DNA from: Streptomyces sp. NRRL B-24484
Lineage (GTDB): Bacteria; Actinomycetota; Actinomycetes; Streptomycetales; Streptomycetaceae
Direction of reading: 5' to 3'
Assembly: GCF_000717715.1 (NCBI RefSeq)
Contig: NZ_JOAI01000001.1
Coordinates: forward strand, 62,001-126,000
DNA: 64,000 nucleotides
Every line of letters starts with the position of its first letter. Within the stretch, counting starts at the first letter, position 1. The notes below the pieces were generated by a model, which saw only the letters and a program-made list of their open reading frames with translations, searched no databases and was not told the origin of the DNA. Position numbers and translations under genes: made by a program. Of this stretch, positions 40,494 through 48,542 are shown piece after piece.

Positions 40494-40510
40494 TTGCAAG
40501 TTATGTGCAA
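40494..40510 (-). promoter_or_regulatory. Nur (nickel uptake regulator) box
   Basis: TTGCAA-GTTAT-GTGCAA fits the tTGCaa-N5-ttGCAA consensus described for the Fur-family nickel regulator Nur of S. coelicolor with one mismatch. It lies 60 bp upstream of the nickel permease start, in a short AT-rich stretch where the promoter should be. Confidence 0.8.
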
Positions 40511-40624
40511 CTGCTGAGCCGGGGCATTCCGAGCTGCACCGATGCACCGGGGGCGCATTTCGCGCAGGACATGTCACACGACGTACCCGATCCCTTAACC
40601 TCCCGCGTCTTCCTCCAGCCCCTT

Positions 40625-40668
40625 CTACGCGCGGATACTCGGCTCGGTGCACGGATCTACGCGCGGAT
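40625..40668 (+). promoter_or_regulatory. Two CTACGCGCGGAT elements upstream of the amidotransferase-fold gene
   Basis: Exact 12-bp direct repeats at 40625-40636 and 40657-40668 (32 bp apart), each matching 10 of 12 positions of the palindrome CTACGCGCGTAG. Flanking CCTT and TGCACGG are also shared with the exeM upstream region read on the other strand. Confidence 0.8.
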
Positions 40669-40747
40669 ACCCCATCTGTCCGCGTGCCCTTCCGTGCGCG
40701 GGTACCACTGCCCCCCGATCCCCCAACACCTCTCGGAGGAACGGCAG

Positions 40748-41686
40748 ATGATCGGCACTCGCACCATCCGCACCAAGGCGGCGCTGGCCGCCACCGCGAT
40801 CCTGGCGGCCACCCTCACCGGCCTCGCGGCGCCCGCCGCCCCCGCCGCGGCCGCCACCCCCCACCGGGTGCTCTTCGACAACAGCAAGGCCGAGACCGCC
40901 GGCAACGCCGACTGGATCATCAGCACCAGCCAGCCGGACCCGCTCGGCCAGAACGCCAACCCCGGCACCGAGAAGAGCTGGACGGGCGCCCTCTCCGCCT
41001 GGGGCGTCGCCCTGCAGAAGGCCGGCGGCTACAGCCTCAGGACGCTGCCGTCCGGCTCGACCATCAGCTACGGCACCGGCGCCGCGCTCGACCTCGCCAA
41101 CTTCGACACCTTCGTGATCCCCGAGCCCAACATCCGCTTCTCGACCGCCGAGAAGACCGCCATCATGCGCTTCGTGCAGAACGGCGGCGGGCTCTTCCTC
41201 GTCTCCGACCACAGCAACAGCGACCGCAACAACGACGGCTGGGACTCCCCCGAGATCATCAACGACCTCTTCACCGGCAACGGCGTCGACAACACCTCGC
41301 CGTTCGGCTTCTCGGTCGACGTGAAGACCATCAGCACCGACAACCCGCGGGCGGTCAACGACTCCGCCGACCCGGTGCTGCACGGCGCCTTCGGCACCGT
41401 CACCGGCTCGATCCTGCGCTCCGGCACCACCTTCACCCTCACCCCCTCCGCCAACTCCTCCGTCAAGGGCCTGGTCTACCGGACGGGCTACAGCGGCAAC
41501 ACCGGCGCCTTCTTCGTCACCAGCACCTTCGGCAGCGGCCGGGTCGCCGCCTGGGGAGACAGCTCCCCGATCGACGACGGCACCGGCCAGTCCGGCAACA
41601 CCCTGTACGACGGCTGGAACGACCCCGCCGGCACCGACGCGGCGCTCGCCCTGAACGCCACCGCCTGGCTCGCCAAGGCGTCCTGA
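40748..41686 (+). CDS. Secreted amidotransferase-fold (DUF4350/ThuA-like) protein
   Basis: 312 residues. Signal peptide 1-36 (AALAATAILAATLTGLAAPAAPAAAA). The mature part starts RVLFDNSKAETAGNADW and includes WGVALQKAGGYSLRTL, LDLANFDTFVIPEPNIRFSTAEKTAIMRFVQNGGGLFLVSDHSNSDRNNDGWDSPEIIN, the arrangement of extracellular GATase1-like domains that sense or bind rather than hydrolyse. No nucleophilic Cys is present: the mature protein has none. AGGA lies upstream of the ATG. It shares an upstream element with the ExeM-type nuclease gene, suggesting a joint extracellular role. Confidence 0.75.
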   Translation: MIGTRTIRTKAALAATAILAATLTGLAAPAAPAAAATPHRVLFDNSKAETAGNADWIISTSQPDPLGQNANPGTEKSWTGALSAWGVALQKAGGYSLRTLPSGSTISYGTGAALDLANFDTFVIPEPNIRFSTAEKTAIMRFVQNGGGLFLVSDHSNSDRNNDGWDSPEIINDLFTGNGVDNTSPFGFSVDVKTISTDNPRAVNDSADPVLHGAFGTVTGSILRSGTTFTLTPSANSSVKGLVYRTGYSGNTGAFFVTSTFGSGRVAAWGDSSPIDDGTGQSGNTLYDGWNDPAGTDAALALNATAWLAKAS

Positions 41687-41694
41687 GCCCGCCG

Positions 41695-41746
41695 GCCCGG
41701 CAGTCCCCGTCCCGCGGTGCGCGCCGCGGGACGGGGACTGCCGGGC
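41695..41746 (+). terminator. Very strong terminator after the amidotransferase-fold gene
   Basis: A perfect 23-bp stem (41695-41717 with 41724-41746) and 6-nt loop, 8 nt after the stop; the longest uninterrupted hairpin I see in the window. Confidence 0.9.
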
Positions 41747-41858
41747 CTCCCCGGACCGACCGCGGCCCGCCCCGGCCCGGTGGAAATGGCGCCCGGCCGC
41801 GCCCATCCTGGGGAGGTCGGGCCCGCCCCGGGCCGCCGTACGACCCCACGGAGGGCCC

Positions 41859-43808
41859 ATGCAGCAGCCGGCCCCGTACCCCTACCGCACCACCCGCGAG
41901 GACGTCCGGATCGCCATGCCGGACGGCACCCGCCTCGCCGCCCGCCTCTGGCTGCCGGTCACCGACCACCCGGTGCCCGCCCTGCTCGAACACCAGCCCG
42001 GCGGGCTGGGCGACACCACCGCCGTCCGCGACGCCCAGCGGCACCCCTGGTACGCCGGCCACGGCTACGCCTCGCTGCGGGTCGACGCCCGCGGCCACGG
42101 CAGCTCCGAGGGCGCCCCCGCCGACCCGGCCTCGCCCGCCGGCACCGCCGACGGCCTCGCGCTGCTCGACTGGCTCACCGCCCGGCCCTGGTCCAGCGGC
42201 CGGGCCGGCGCCTTCGGCATCGGCCGCGGCGGCACCGCGGCCCTCGCGCTCGCCGCGCACGCCCCCGAGACGCTCGCCGCGGTGGTCGCCGTCTGCGCCG
42301 ACGACCGCACCGCGCCCCTGCGGGACCTGGCGGGCGCCCCGCTCGCCGCCGCCGTGCACGGAGAGTCCGCCGCCCGGCTCGCGGCCGCCTGCCGCCCGCC
42401 CGACCCCCGGTACACCGGCGACGGCTGGCGGCGGCTCTGGCTGGAGCGCCTCGCCGCGCTCGATCCCGGCGCCGGCGACGAGGGCGAGCGGATCGGGCTC
42501 CGGGCGGTGCGGGCCGCCGTCCTCGCCTTCGGCGGCTGGGCCGACCCGCAGGCCGGGACGGTGCTCCGCCTGGTCGAGGAGCTCGGCGGGAACGCCCGCG
42601 GGATCCTCGGCCCCTGGCCGCACGAGTACCCCGACGAGGGCCTGCCGCCCGGGCCGGCCATCGGCTTCCTCCAGGAGACCCTCCGCTGGTGGGACCACTG
42701 GCTCAGGGGCGCCGACACCGGCGTCCTCAAGGAACCGGCCCTGCGCAGCTGGATGAACGAGTCGGTGCCGCCCGCCACCTCCTACGCCAACCGGCCCGGC
42801 CGCTGGATCGGCGACGAGAGCTGGCCCTCCCCCGACGTCCGCGAGGTGCACTACGGCCTCGACGACGCCCTGCGCACCGCCGGGACGCCCTCCGGCGAGC
42901 GCTTCGTCCCCGTCCGCTCGCCGCAGCACACCGGCATCGACGCCGGGGCCGTCCGGCCGCTCGGCGGACCCGCCGACCTGCCGCCGGACCAGCGCGAGGA
43001 GGACGGCCGCTCGGTCTGCTTCGACTCGGTGCCGCTGCCGGAGCCCGCGGAGGTGCTGGGCACCCCGTCGGTACGGCTGCGGGTGCGCATGGACGCCCGG
43101 CACGGGCAGGTCGCGGCGCGGCTGTGCGATGTCGCCCCGGACGGCTCCGCCACGCTGGTCAGCCGCGGGGCGGCGGCCCTGGCGGGCGGCATCGGGCCGG
43201 TGGAGGTCGAGATCGGGCTGGCCGCGGTCGCGCACGCCTTCCCCGCCGGGCACCGGATCCGGCTCGCGCTGTCCTCGGCCTACTGGCCGTGGCTCTGGCC
43301 GGTGGTGGAGACCGGCGGCTTCGAGGTGGACCCGGGCGGTTCGGCGCTGACGCTGCCGGTGCGGCACCTGGCCGCGGACGCGGGCAGCGGGCCGGTCTCC
43401 TTCGACCCACCCGAGCAGGCCGCGGCGCCGGCCGAACTGCACACCGAACCGCTCACCGCCCACCCGGAGCGGCAGGCGGTGCACGACGTGGCCGCCGGCG
43501 AATGGCGCCTGCAGCTGGCCCGCCCGGAGGGCGCGGTGGTCCACCCCGACGGCCTCGCCGAGGAGGAGCACGTCCTGGAGGCGTACCGCATCCGCTCGGA
43601 CGACCCGCTGAGCGCGCGGGCGCGCACCGACCGCACCCTGCGGCTGGAACGGACCGACATCGGCTGGGACGTCACCCTGCAGATCCGCTCCGAGGCGAGC
43701 TGCGACGCCGGGCACGTCACCGTCCGCGACCACGTCCGCGCCTTCGAGGGCGGCGACGTGGTCTTCGAACGCATCTGGCGCCGCCGCCTCGCCCGGGGCG
43801 ATCGCTAG
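41859..43808 (+). CDS. CocE/NonD-family protein with Gly in place of the nucleophile Ser
   Basis: 649 residues in the CocE/X-Pro dipeptidyl peptidase layout: alpha/beta-hydrolase domain with cap (about 10-290), C-terminal jelly-roll domain (about 350-480), then an extra C-terminal beta domain (about 510-649). RVDARGHGSSEG and the catalytic-acid and His motifs (AFGGWADPQ, LGPWPHEYPDEG) are present, but the elbow normally GxSxGG reads GIGRGG (residues 120-125; codon GGC at 42222-42224). It is therefore probably inactive as a serine hydrolase. GGAGGG upstream of the ATG. No signal peptide. Confidence 0.85.
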   Translation: MQQPAPYPYRTTREDVRIAMPDGTRLAARLWLPVTDHPVPALLEHQPGGLGDTTAVRDAQRHPWYAGHGYASLRVDARGHGSSEGAPADPASPAGTADGLALLDWLTARPWSSGRAGAFGIGRGGTAALALAAHAPETLAAVVAVCADDRTAPLRDLAGAPLAAAVHGESAARLAAACRPPDPRYTGDGWRRLWLERLAALDPGAGDEGERIGLRAVRAAVLAFGGWADPQAGTVLRLVEELGGNARGILGPWPHEYPDEGLPPGPAIGFLQETLRWWDHWLRGADTGVLKEPALRSWMNESVPPATSYANRPGRWIGDESWPSPDVREVHYGLDDALRTAGTPSGERFVPVRSPQHTGIDAGAVRPLGGPADLPPDQREEDGRSVCFDSVPLPEPAEVLGTPSVRLRVRMDARHGQVAARLCDVAPDGSATLVSRGAAALAGGIGPVEVEIGLAAVAHAFPAGHRIRLALSSAYWPWLWPVVETGGFEVDPGGSALTLPVRHLAADAGSGPVSFDPPEQAAAPAELHTEPLTAHPERQAVHDVAAGEWRLQLARPEGAVVHPDGLAEEEHVLEAYRIRSDDPLSARARTDRTLRLERTDIGWDVTLQIRSEASCDAGHVTVRDHVRAFEGGDVVFERIWRRRLARGDR

Positions 43809-43843
43809 GCCTCTCCGGAGGTCTCCCGGCACCACTGCCGGTG

Positions 43844-43877
43844 GCGGCCCCCGTCAGGCCGCGGCCCCCGTCAGGCC
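43844..43877. repeat. 17-bp tandem duplication across a stop codon
   Basis: GCGGCCCCCGTCAGGCC occurs twice in a row (43844-43860, 43861-43877). The right copy holds the TGA of the leftward oxidoreductase gene, the left copy repeats it downstream. A recent slippage event at the 3' end. Confidence 0.9.
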
Positions 43878-45073
43878 GCGGCCTCCGTCCTGGTGCGGGC
43901 CGGGAGCTCCGCCCGGACGACGCGCCGGCGCCGGGACGGCAGGCCCGCGGTCGGGTTGGCGACGCCCCAGGCCGCGCCCTTGCAGATCAGTTCCTTGTAG
44001 CGGGCGGCGAGGCGGCCGGTCAGGGCGCGGTCGACCGTCCGGTCGTCGGCGGTGACGAACTGGATCAGCCCCTCCTTGCGGCCGAGCGAGATGCACTGCT
44101 GGAAGTAGCGGATCGGGACGCGGGGGACCTCGGTGCCGGCGAGGCGGGCCGCGAGGGCGTCGGCGGCCTGCCAGGCCATCGGGACGCCGGAGGCGCAGGA
44201 CATGCGCAGCGGCCTGTCGCCAGGGCCGATGGCCATCGCGGCGTCGCCGACGGCGTACACGTCCGGGTGGGAGACCGAGCGCATGGTGCTGTCGACCACG
44301 ATCCGGCCGTGCTCGGTGACCTCCAGGGCGGTGGCCCGGGCGATCGGGTGGACGGCGAAGCCGGTCGTCCAGACGGCGACCTCGGCGCGGACGGTCCGGC
44401 CGTCGGCGGTCGTCACGCGGTCCGCCTCCACGGCGGTGACGGCGGCGTGCTCGTGCACGGTGATGCCGAGCCGGTCCACCACCTTCCGCAGGTGGGTGCG
44501 GCCCTTCTCGGAGAGCCAGTCGCCGAGGGCGCCGCGGGCGGCCAGGGCGACGTCGAGGTCCGGGCGGGCCTCGGCGATCTCGGTGGCGGCCTCCAACCCG
44601 GTCAGGCCGGCACCGATCACCACCACGGGCGCTCCGGCCTCCAGGGCGGCCAGGCGGTCGCGCAGGCGGAGGGCGCCGGGGCGGCCGGAGAGCTCGTGGG
44701 CGTGTTCGGCCGTTCCGGGGACGCCCCCGTCGTCCCAGCCGCTGCCGAGGGCGTAGACCAGGGTGTCGTACGCGAGTTCCTCCGGGTCGCCGCCGTCCGG
44801 GGCGGTGACCGTCACGGTCTTGCGGTCCACGTCGACGGCGGTGACCTTCGCGAGCTTCAGCGCGACGCCGGTACCGGCGAACATCGCGTCGAACGGCCGG
44901 GGCCTGAGGTCCTGGCCGGTCGCGAGCTGGTGCAGCCGGACCCGCTCGACGAAGTCGGGCTCGGGGTTGACGAGGGTGATGGCGACGTCCTCGCGGTGCA
45001 GCCGCTTGGCGATGCGGCCGGCGGCGACGGCCCCGGTGTAGCCGGCTCCGAGGACGACGATGCGGTGCTGCAT
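43871..45073 (-). CDS. NDH-2-like FAD-dependent NAD(P)H oxidoreductase
   Basis: 400 residues with two Rossmann dinucleotide folds: FAD motif IVVLGAGYTGAVAAGRIAKRL at the N-terminus and NAD(P) motif VVVIGAGLTGLEAATEIAEARP near residue 150, plus VYAVGDAAMAIG for FAD. Resembles type II NADH dehydrogenases and related disulfide-free reductases. The divergent-upstream neighbour in the same direction is an ECF41-type sigma factor, whose known targets are oxidoreductase-type genes beside it; this gene is its likely target. Membrane anchoring is not obvious. Confidence 0.88.
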   Translation of the reverse strand: MQHRIVVLGAGYTGAVAAGRIAKRLHREDVAITLVNPEPDFVERVRLHQLATGQDLRPRPFDAMFAGTGVALKLAKVTAVDVDRKTVTVTAPDGGDPEELAYDTLVYALGSGWDDGGVPGTAEHAHELSGRPGALRLRDRLAALEAGAPVVVIGAGLTGLEAATEIAEARPDLDVALAARGALGDWLSEKGRTHLRKVVDRLGITVHEHAAVTAVEADRVTTADGRTVRAEVAVWTTGFAVHPIARATALEVTEHGRIVVDSTMRSVSHPDVYAVGDAAMAIGPGDRPLRMSCASGVPMAWQAADALAARLAGTEVPRVPIRYFQQCISLGRKEGLIQFVTADDRTVDRALTGRLAARYKELICKGAAWGVANPTAGLPSRRRRVVRAELPARTRTEAAA

Positions 45074-45134
45074 GTCCCTGCTCCTGTCTGCGAGGTTCCG
45101 CCGCCTGCTGGCGCGGTTTCGCCTCCTGAACCGG

Positions 45135-45156
45135 ACGGCCCGGCGTTTCCTGACAG
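45135..45156 (-). promoter_or_regulatory. Possible ECF-type promoter of the oxidoreductase gene
   Basis: On the minus strand TGTCAGG (plus 45150-45156) is followed after 11 bp by CGTC (45135-45138), recalling the TGTCACA/CGTC elements of ECF41 promoters, but the spacing is shorter than I would expect. It lies 62 bp before the start. Confidence 0.3.
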
Positions 45157-45184
45157 GATCGGGATGTGAAGCACGTCACATTGG

Positions 45185-46126
45185 TCAGAGAGTGTGGAGC
45201 GCGCTCCCGTGGTCCGCGGCGGCCCACTGCTCGGTCGCACGGACGAGCTTGTCGGGGTTGACCTGGCTGCGCACGGCGGCGATGCCGTCGGCGGTGACCT
45301 CCAGGCAGGTGATCCCGACGACCCGGCCGTCCACGACCGCCACGACGGCGGGCCCGCCGTTGGCGATCGCGAAGTGGATCTCGGCCGCGCCGCCGATGTG
45401 GGCCCGCTTGGCCGCGCTGGGCTTGAACAGCCCGCGCAGGAACGTCGCGACCGCGAGCGCGCCCTCGAAGGCCTTCGCGCGGGCCGGGACCTTCCCGCCG
45501 CCGTCGCCGATCGAGACGGCGTCCTGGGTGAGCAGGCGCACGAGGGGTTCGGTGCGGCCGCTGGTCGCCGCGGCGAGGAACTCCTCCACGATCCTCCGGG
45601 CGGCGGCCTCGTCGATCTCGGTGCGCGCCCGGCCCTCCGCGACGTGCCTCCCGGCGCGGTGGTGGATCTGCTGGCTGGCGGCCTCGCTGATGTTCAGGAT
45701 CTCGGCGATCTCCCGGTGCGGGTACGCGAAGGCCTCGCGCAGCACGTACACCGCCCGCTCGTTGGGCGACAGGCGCTCCAGCAGGACGAGGACGGCGTAG
45801 GACACCGAGTCGCGCTGCTCGGCGGTGTCGGCGGGGCCGAGCATCGGGTCCCCGGCGAGCAGCGGCTCGGGGAGCCACTGCCCCACGTAGGTCTCGCGCC
45901 GGGCACGGGCCGAAGTGAGCATCGTGAGGCAGAGGTTGGTGAGGACCTTGGTCAGCCAGGCCTCCAGCACCCGGATCTGTCCGGCGTCGGCGGCCTGCCA
46001 GCGCAGGAAGGTCTCCTGCACGGCGTCCTCCGCCTCCGCCGCCGAGCCGAGCAACCGGTAGGCGATGGCCTCCAGCCGGGGCCTGGCCGCCTCGAACCGG
46101 TCCACGTCGCTCACGATCAGGGCCAT
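45185..46126 (-). CDS. ECF41-type RNA polymerase sigma factor with SnoaL-like tail
   Basis: 313 residues. Sigma region 2 (about 10-75: FEAARPRLEAIAYRLLGSAAEAEDAVQETFLRW) and region 4 (about 115-165: LLERLSPNERAVYVLREAFAYPHREIAEILNISEAASQQIHHRAGRHV) are followed by a SnoaL/NTF2-like domain (about 185-300), the architecture of the SigJ/ECF41 group, in which the tail regulates activity without an anti-sigma factor. No anti-sigma gene is adjacent, in agreement. Same direction as the oxidoreductase gene, 111 bp apart. Confidence 0.92.
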   Translation of the reverse strand: MALIVSDVDRFEAARPRLEAIAYRLLGSAAEAEDAVQETFLRWQAADAGQIRVLEAWLTKVLTNLCLTMLTSARARRETYVGQWLPEPLLAGDPMLGPADTAEQRDSVSYAVLVLLERLSPNERAVYVLREAFAYPHREIAEILNISEAASQQIHHRAGRHVAEGRARTEIDEAAARRIVEEFLAAATSGRTEPLVRLLTQDAVSIGDGGGKVPARAKAFEGALAVATFLRGLFKPSAAKRAHIGGAAEIHFAIANGGPAVVAVVDGRVVGITCLEVTADGIAAVRSQVNPDKLVRATEQWAAADHGSALHTL

Positions 46127-46176
46127 GCGGCCGATCCTAGTCGCCGCCGGGCCGGAGCGGGCCGACGAGGGAAACC

Positions 46177-46189
46177 GCAAGGGGCGCGG
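46177..46189. repeat. Partial copy of a dispersed GC-rich intergenic element
   Basis: GCAAGGGGCGCGG followed by CTGCGCAGTT resembles the left arm of the hairpin at 61252-61323 (AAGGGGCGCGGGGAACTGCGCG). Similar palindromic intergenic elements are scattered in Streptomyces genomes. Confidence 0.5.
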
Positions 46190-46299
46190 CCGGCTGCGCA
46201 GTTCGGCGGCGGGCCGCCGCACGGGCCAGGGGCTGCCCTGGTCGCACGGTGGCCCGCCCCGACCCGCTCGGTCGGCCGCGCCCCGGGGTGGTGGACCGT

Positions 46300-46333
46300 G
46301 AGGGTTCCGGCGGCCGCCGCGGCCGGAACCCTC
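46300..46333 (-). terminator. Terminator of the GH1/ABC operon
   Basis: Perfect 12-bp stem (46300-46311 with 46322-46333), 10-nt loop, 5 nt after the GH1 stop. Confidence 0.85.
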
Positions 46334-46338
46334 GCCGG

Positions 46339-47679
46339 TCAGCGGGTGCGGTGGTTGCGGATGATCTCCGCGTACCGCTCGCCGCTGGCCTTCACGGTGC
46401 GCCGCTGGGTGTCGTAGTCGACGTGCACCAGGCCGAACCGCTTGTCGTAGCCGTACGCCCACTCGAAGTTGTCGAGCAGCGACCAGGCGAAGTAGCCGGC
46501 CAGCGGGGCGCCCTTGGCGACCGCGCGGGCGCAGGCGTCCAGGTGGCCCTCCAGGTAGGCGGTCCGCTCCGGGTCCTCGATCCGGCCGTCCGCCGTGACG
46601 GTGTCGCGGTAGGCGGAGCCGTTCTCGGTGATGTAGATCTTCCGGACGCCGTACTCCTCGGTGAGGCGCATCAGCAGCTGGTGGATGCCCTCGGCGTCCA
46701 CCTCCCAGTCCATCGCGGTGTGTTCGGCGTTGCGGCCGGGGGCCTGCCGGAACTGCGGGACGGCGCCGGTCGGGTCGTCCTGCACGAACTGGCGGAAGTA
46801 GTAGTTGAGGCCGATCCAGTCGAGCGGGGCCGAGATGAGCTCCATGTCGCCGTCGCGGACGGGGAGTTCGACGCCGTAGAGCTTGACCATGTCCTCGGGG
46901 TAGCCGCGGCCGAGGACGGGGTCGAGCCACCAGCGGTTGATGTGCCCGTCGGCCCGGACGGCGGCGAGGCGGTCGGCCTCGCTGTCGGAGGCCGGGATGA
47001 TCGGGCTGAGGTTGTTGACGATGCCGACCTGGACGTCCGGGTGGGCGGCGCGCAGCGCCTGCACGGCGTAGCCGTGGCCGAGGTGCAGGTGGTACGAGGT
47101 GCGGACGGCCGCGGTGAGGTCCGTCCAGCCCGGGGCCATCTTGCCCTCGAGGTGGCCGATCCAGGAGGAGCAGAGCGGCTCGTTGAGGGTGGCCCAGTGC
47201 TTGACGCGGTCGCCGAGGCGGTCGGCGACGACGGCCGCGTACTCGCCGAAGCGCTCGGCGGTGTCGCGCTCGGGCCAGCCGCCGCGGTCCTGCTGGGCCT
47301 GCGGGAGGTCCCAGTGGTACAGGGTGCCGTGCGGGGTGATCCCGGCGTCCAGCAGGCCGTCGACCAGGCGGTCGTAGAAGGCGAGGCCCTCGGCGTTGAT
47401 CCGGCCGTCGGCCTGCGGCACCACACGGGGCCAGGCGACGGAGAAGCGGTAGGCGCCGAGGCCGAGCCGCTTCATGAGGCCGATGTCCTCGCTGTAGCGG
47501 TGGTAGTGGTCGCAGGCGGTGTCGCCGTGGTCGCCGTTGTCGATCTTCCCTGGGGTGTGGGAGAAGGTGTCCCAGATGGAGGGCGCACGGCCGTCCTCGT
47601 CCACGGCACCCTCGATCTGGTACGCGGAGGTGGCCGCGCCCCAGACGAAGTCGTCCGGCAGGGCGTTGAGGTCGTTCAC
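46339..47679 (-). CDS. GH1 beta-glucosidase
   Basis: 446 residues, the standard GH1 barrel: [34 protein letters not shown], acid/base Glu in [12 protein letters not shown], nucleophile Glu in [11 protein letters not shown], and aglycone/glycone Trp in [24 protein letters not shown]. Intracellular, no signal peptide. I prefer the GTG at 47679 (AAAGG upstream) to the GTG at 47703, which overlaps the permease stop. As last gene of a sugar ABC operon it should split imported cellobiose or other beta-glucosides to glucose. Confidence 0.93.
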   Translation of the reverse strand: MNDLNALPDDFVWGAATSAYQIEGAVDEDGRAPSIWDTFSHTPGKIDNGDHGDTACDHYHRYSEDIGLMKRLGLGAYRFSVAWPRVVPQADGRINAEGLAFYDRLVDGLLDAGITPHGTLYHWDLPQAQQDRGGWPERDTAERFGEYAAVVADRLGDRVKHWATLNEPLCSSWIGHLEGKMAPGWTDLTAAVRTSYHLHLGHGYAVQALRAAHPDVQVGIVNNLSPIIPASDSEADRLAAVRADGHINRWWLDPVLGRGYPEDMVKLYGVELPVRDGDMELISAPLDWIGLNYYFRQFVQDDPTGAVPQFRQAPGRNAEHTAMDWEVDAEGIHQLLMRLTEEYGVRKIYITENGSAYRDTVTADGRIEDPERTAYLEGHLDACARAVAKGAPLAGYFAWSLLDNFEWAYGYDKRFGLVHVDYDTQRRTVKASGERYAEIIRNHRTR

Positions 47680-47699
47680 AACTGGCCTTTCAATCAGGG

Positions 47700-48542
47700 T
47701 CACTTGACGGCGCCGGCGGTGAGTCCGGCGACGAGGTAGCGCTGCAGCAGGAGGAATCCGGCGACGACCGGGACGCTGACCACCAAAGAGGCGGCCATGA
47801 CCTGGTTCCAGTACACGTCGTTGAGCGTCGCGTAGCCCTGGAGGCCGACGGCGAGGGTGCGGGTCTCGTCGTTGGTCATGACGGAGGCGAAGAGGACCTC
47901 GCCCCAGGCGGTCATGAAGGCGTACACGGCGACGGCGACGATGCCGGGAATGGCGGCCGGGATGATGATCTGCACCAGGGCCCGGACGGGACCGCAGCCG
48001 TCGACCAGGGCGGCCTCGTCGAGGTCCCGCGGGATGGAGTCGAAGTAGCCGACCAGCATCCAGATCGAGAACGGCAGTGAGAAGGTCAGGTAGGTGAGGA
48101 TCAGTCCGCCGCGGCTGCCGTAGAGGGCGACGCCGGTGCTGTTGCCGATGTTGACGAAGATGAGGAACAGCGGCAGCAGGAACAGGATGCCGGGGAACAT
48201 CTGCGTCGACAGCACGGTGACGGTGAACAGCCGGCGGCCGCGGAAGCGGTAGCGGCTGACGGCGTAGGCGGCGAGGATCGCGATGAGCACCGAGAGGACG
48301 GTCGCTCCGCCGGCCACGATGATCGAGTTGACGAAGTACTTGCCGAGCGGAACGGTCTTCCAGATGTCGAAGTAGGGCCGGACGGTGAGCGTGCTCGGTA
48401 TCCAGCGGAACGGTCCCTGGACGTCCTGGAGCGGCTTCAGCGAGGAGCTGACCATGACGCCGACCGGGACGAGGGTGAAGACCGCGAGCAGGGCGAGCAC
48501 GACCCGGCGGATCCACCGGAAGGACGCGGGCGGGTTAATCAT
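47700..48542 (-). CDS. Sugar ABC transporter permease, MalG/CebG type
   Basis: 280 residues, six transmembrane helices. EAA loop [32 protein letters not shown] and C-terminus [17 protein letters not shown] are typical of CUT1 G-type permeases. Its start overlaps the preceding permease by 8 nt, indicating coupling. Confidence 0.93.
   Translation of the reverse strand: MINPPASFRWIRRVVLALLAVFTLVPVGVMVSSSLKPLQDVQGPFRWIPSTLTVRPYFDIWKTVPLGKYFVNSIIVAGGATVLSVLIAILAAYAVSRYRFRGRRLFTVTVLSTQMFPGILFLLPLFLIFVNIGNSTGVALYGSRGGLILTYLTFSLPFSIWMLVGYFDSIPRDLDEAALVDGCGPVRALVQIIIPAAIPGIVAVAVYAFMTAWGEVLFASVMTNDETRTLAVGLQGYATLNDVYWNQVMAASLVVSVPVVAGFLLLQRYLVAGLTAGAVK

Larger units (their letters stand above)
40435..40747. 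other. 313-bp divergent intergenic region
   Basis: Holds the Nur-like box for the leftward nickel permease and, 80-125 bp before the rightward gene, the two CTACGCGCGGAT elements. No further gene is visible. Confidence 0.75.

Noticed and set aside
46177..46210. A mobile element (IS or MITE) at the AAGGGGCGCGG sequences
   Set aside because: No transposase, target duplication or terminal repeats; it is more like the dispersed palindromic intergenic units of streptomycetes.
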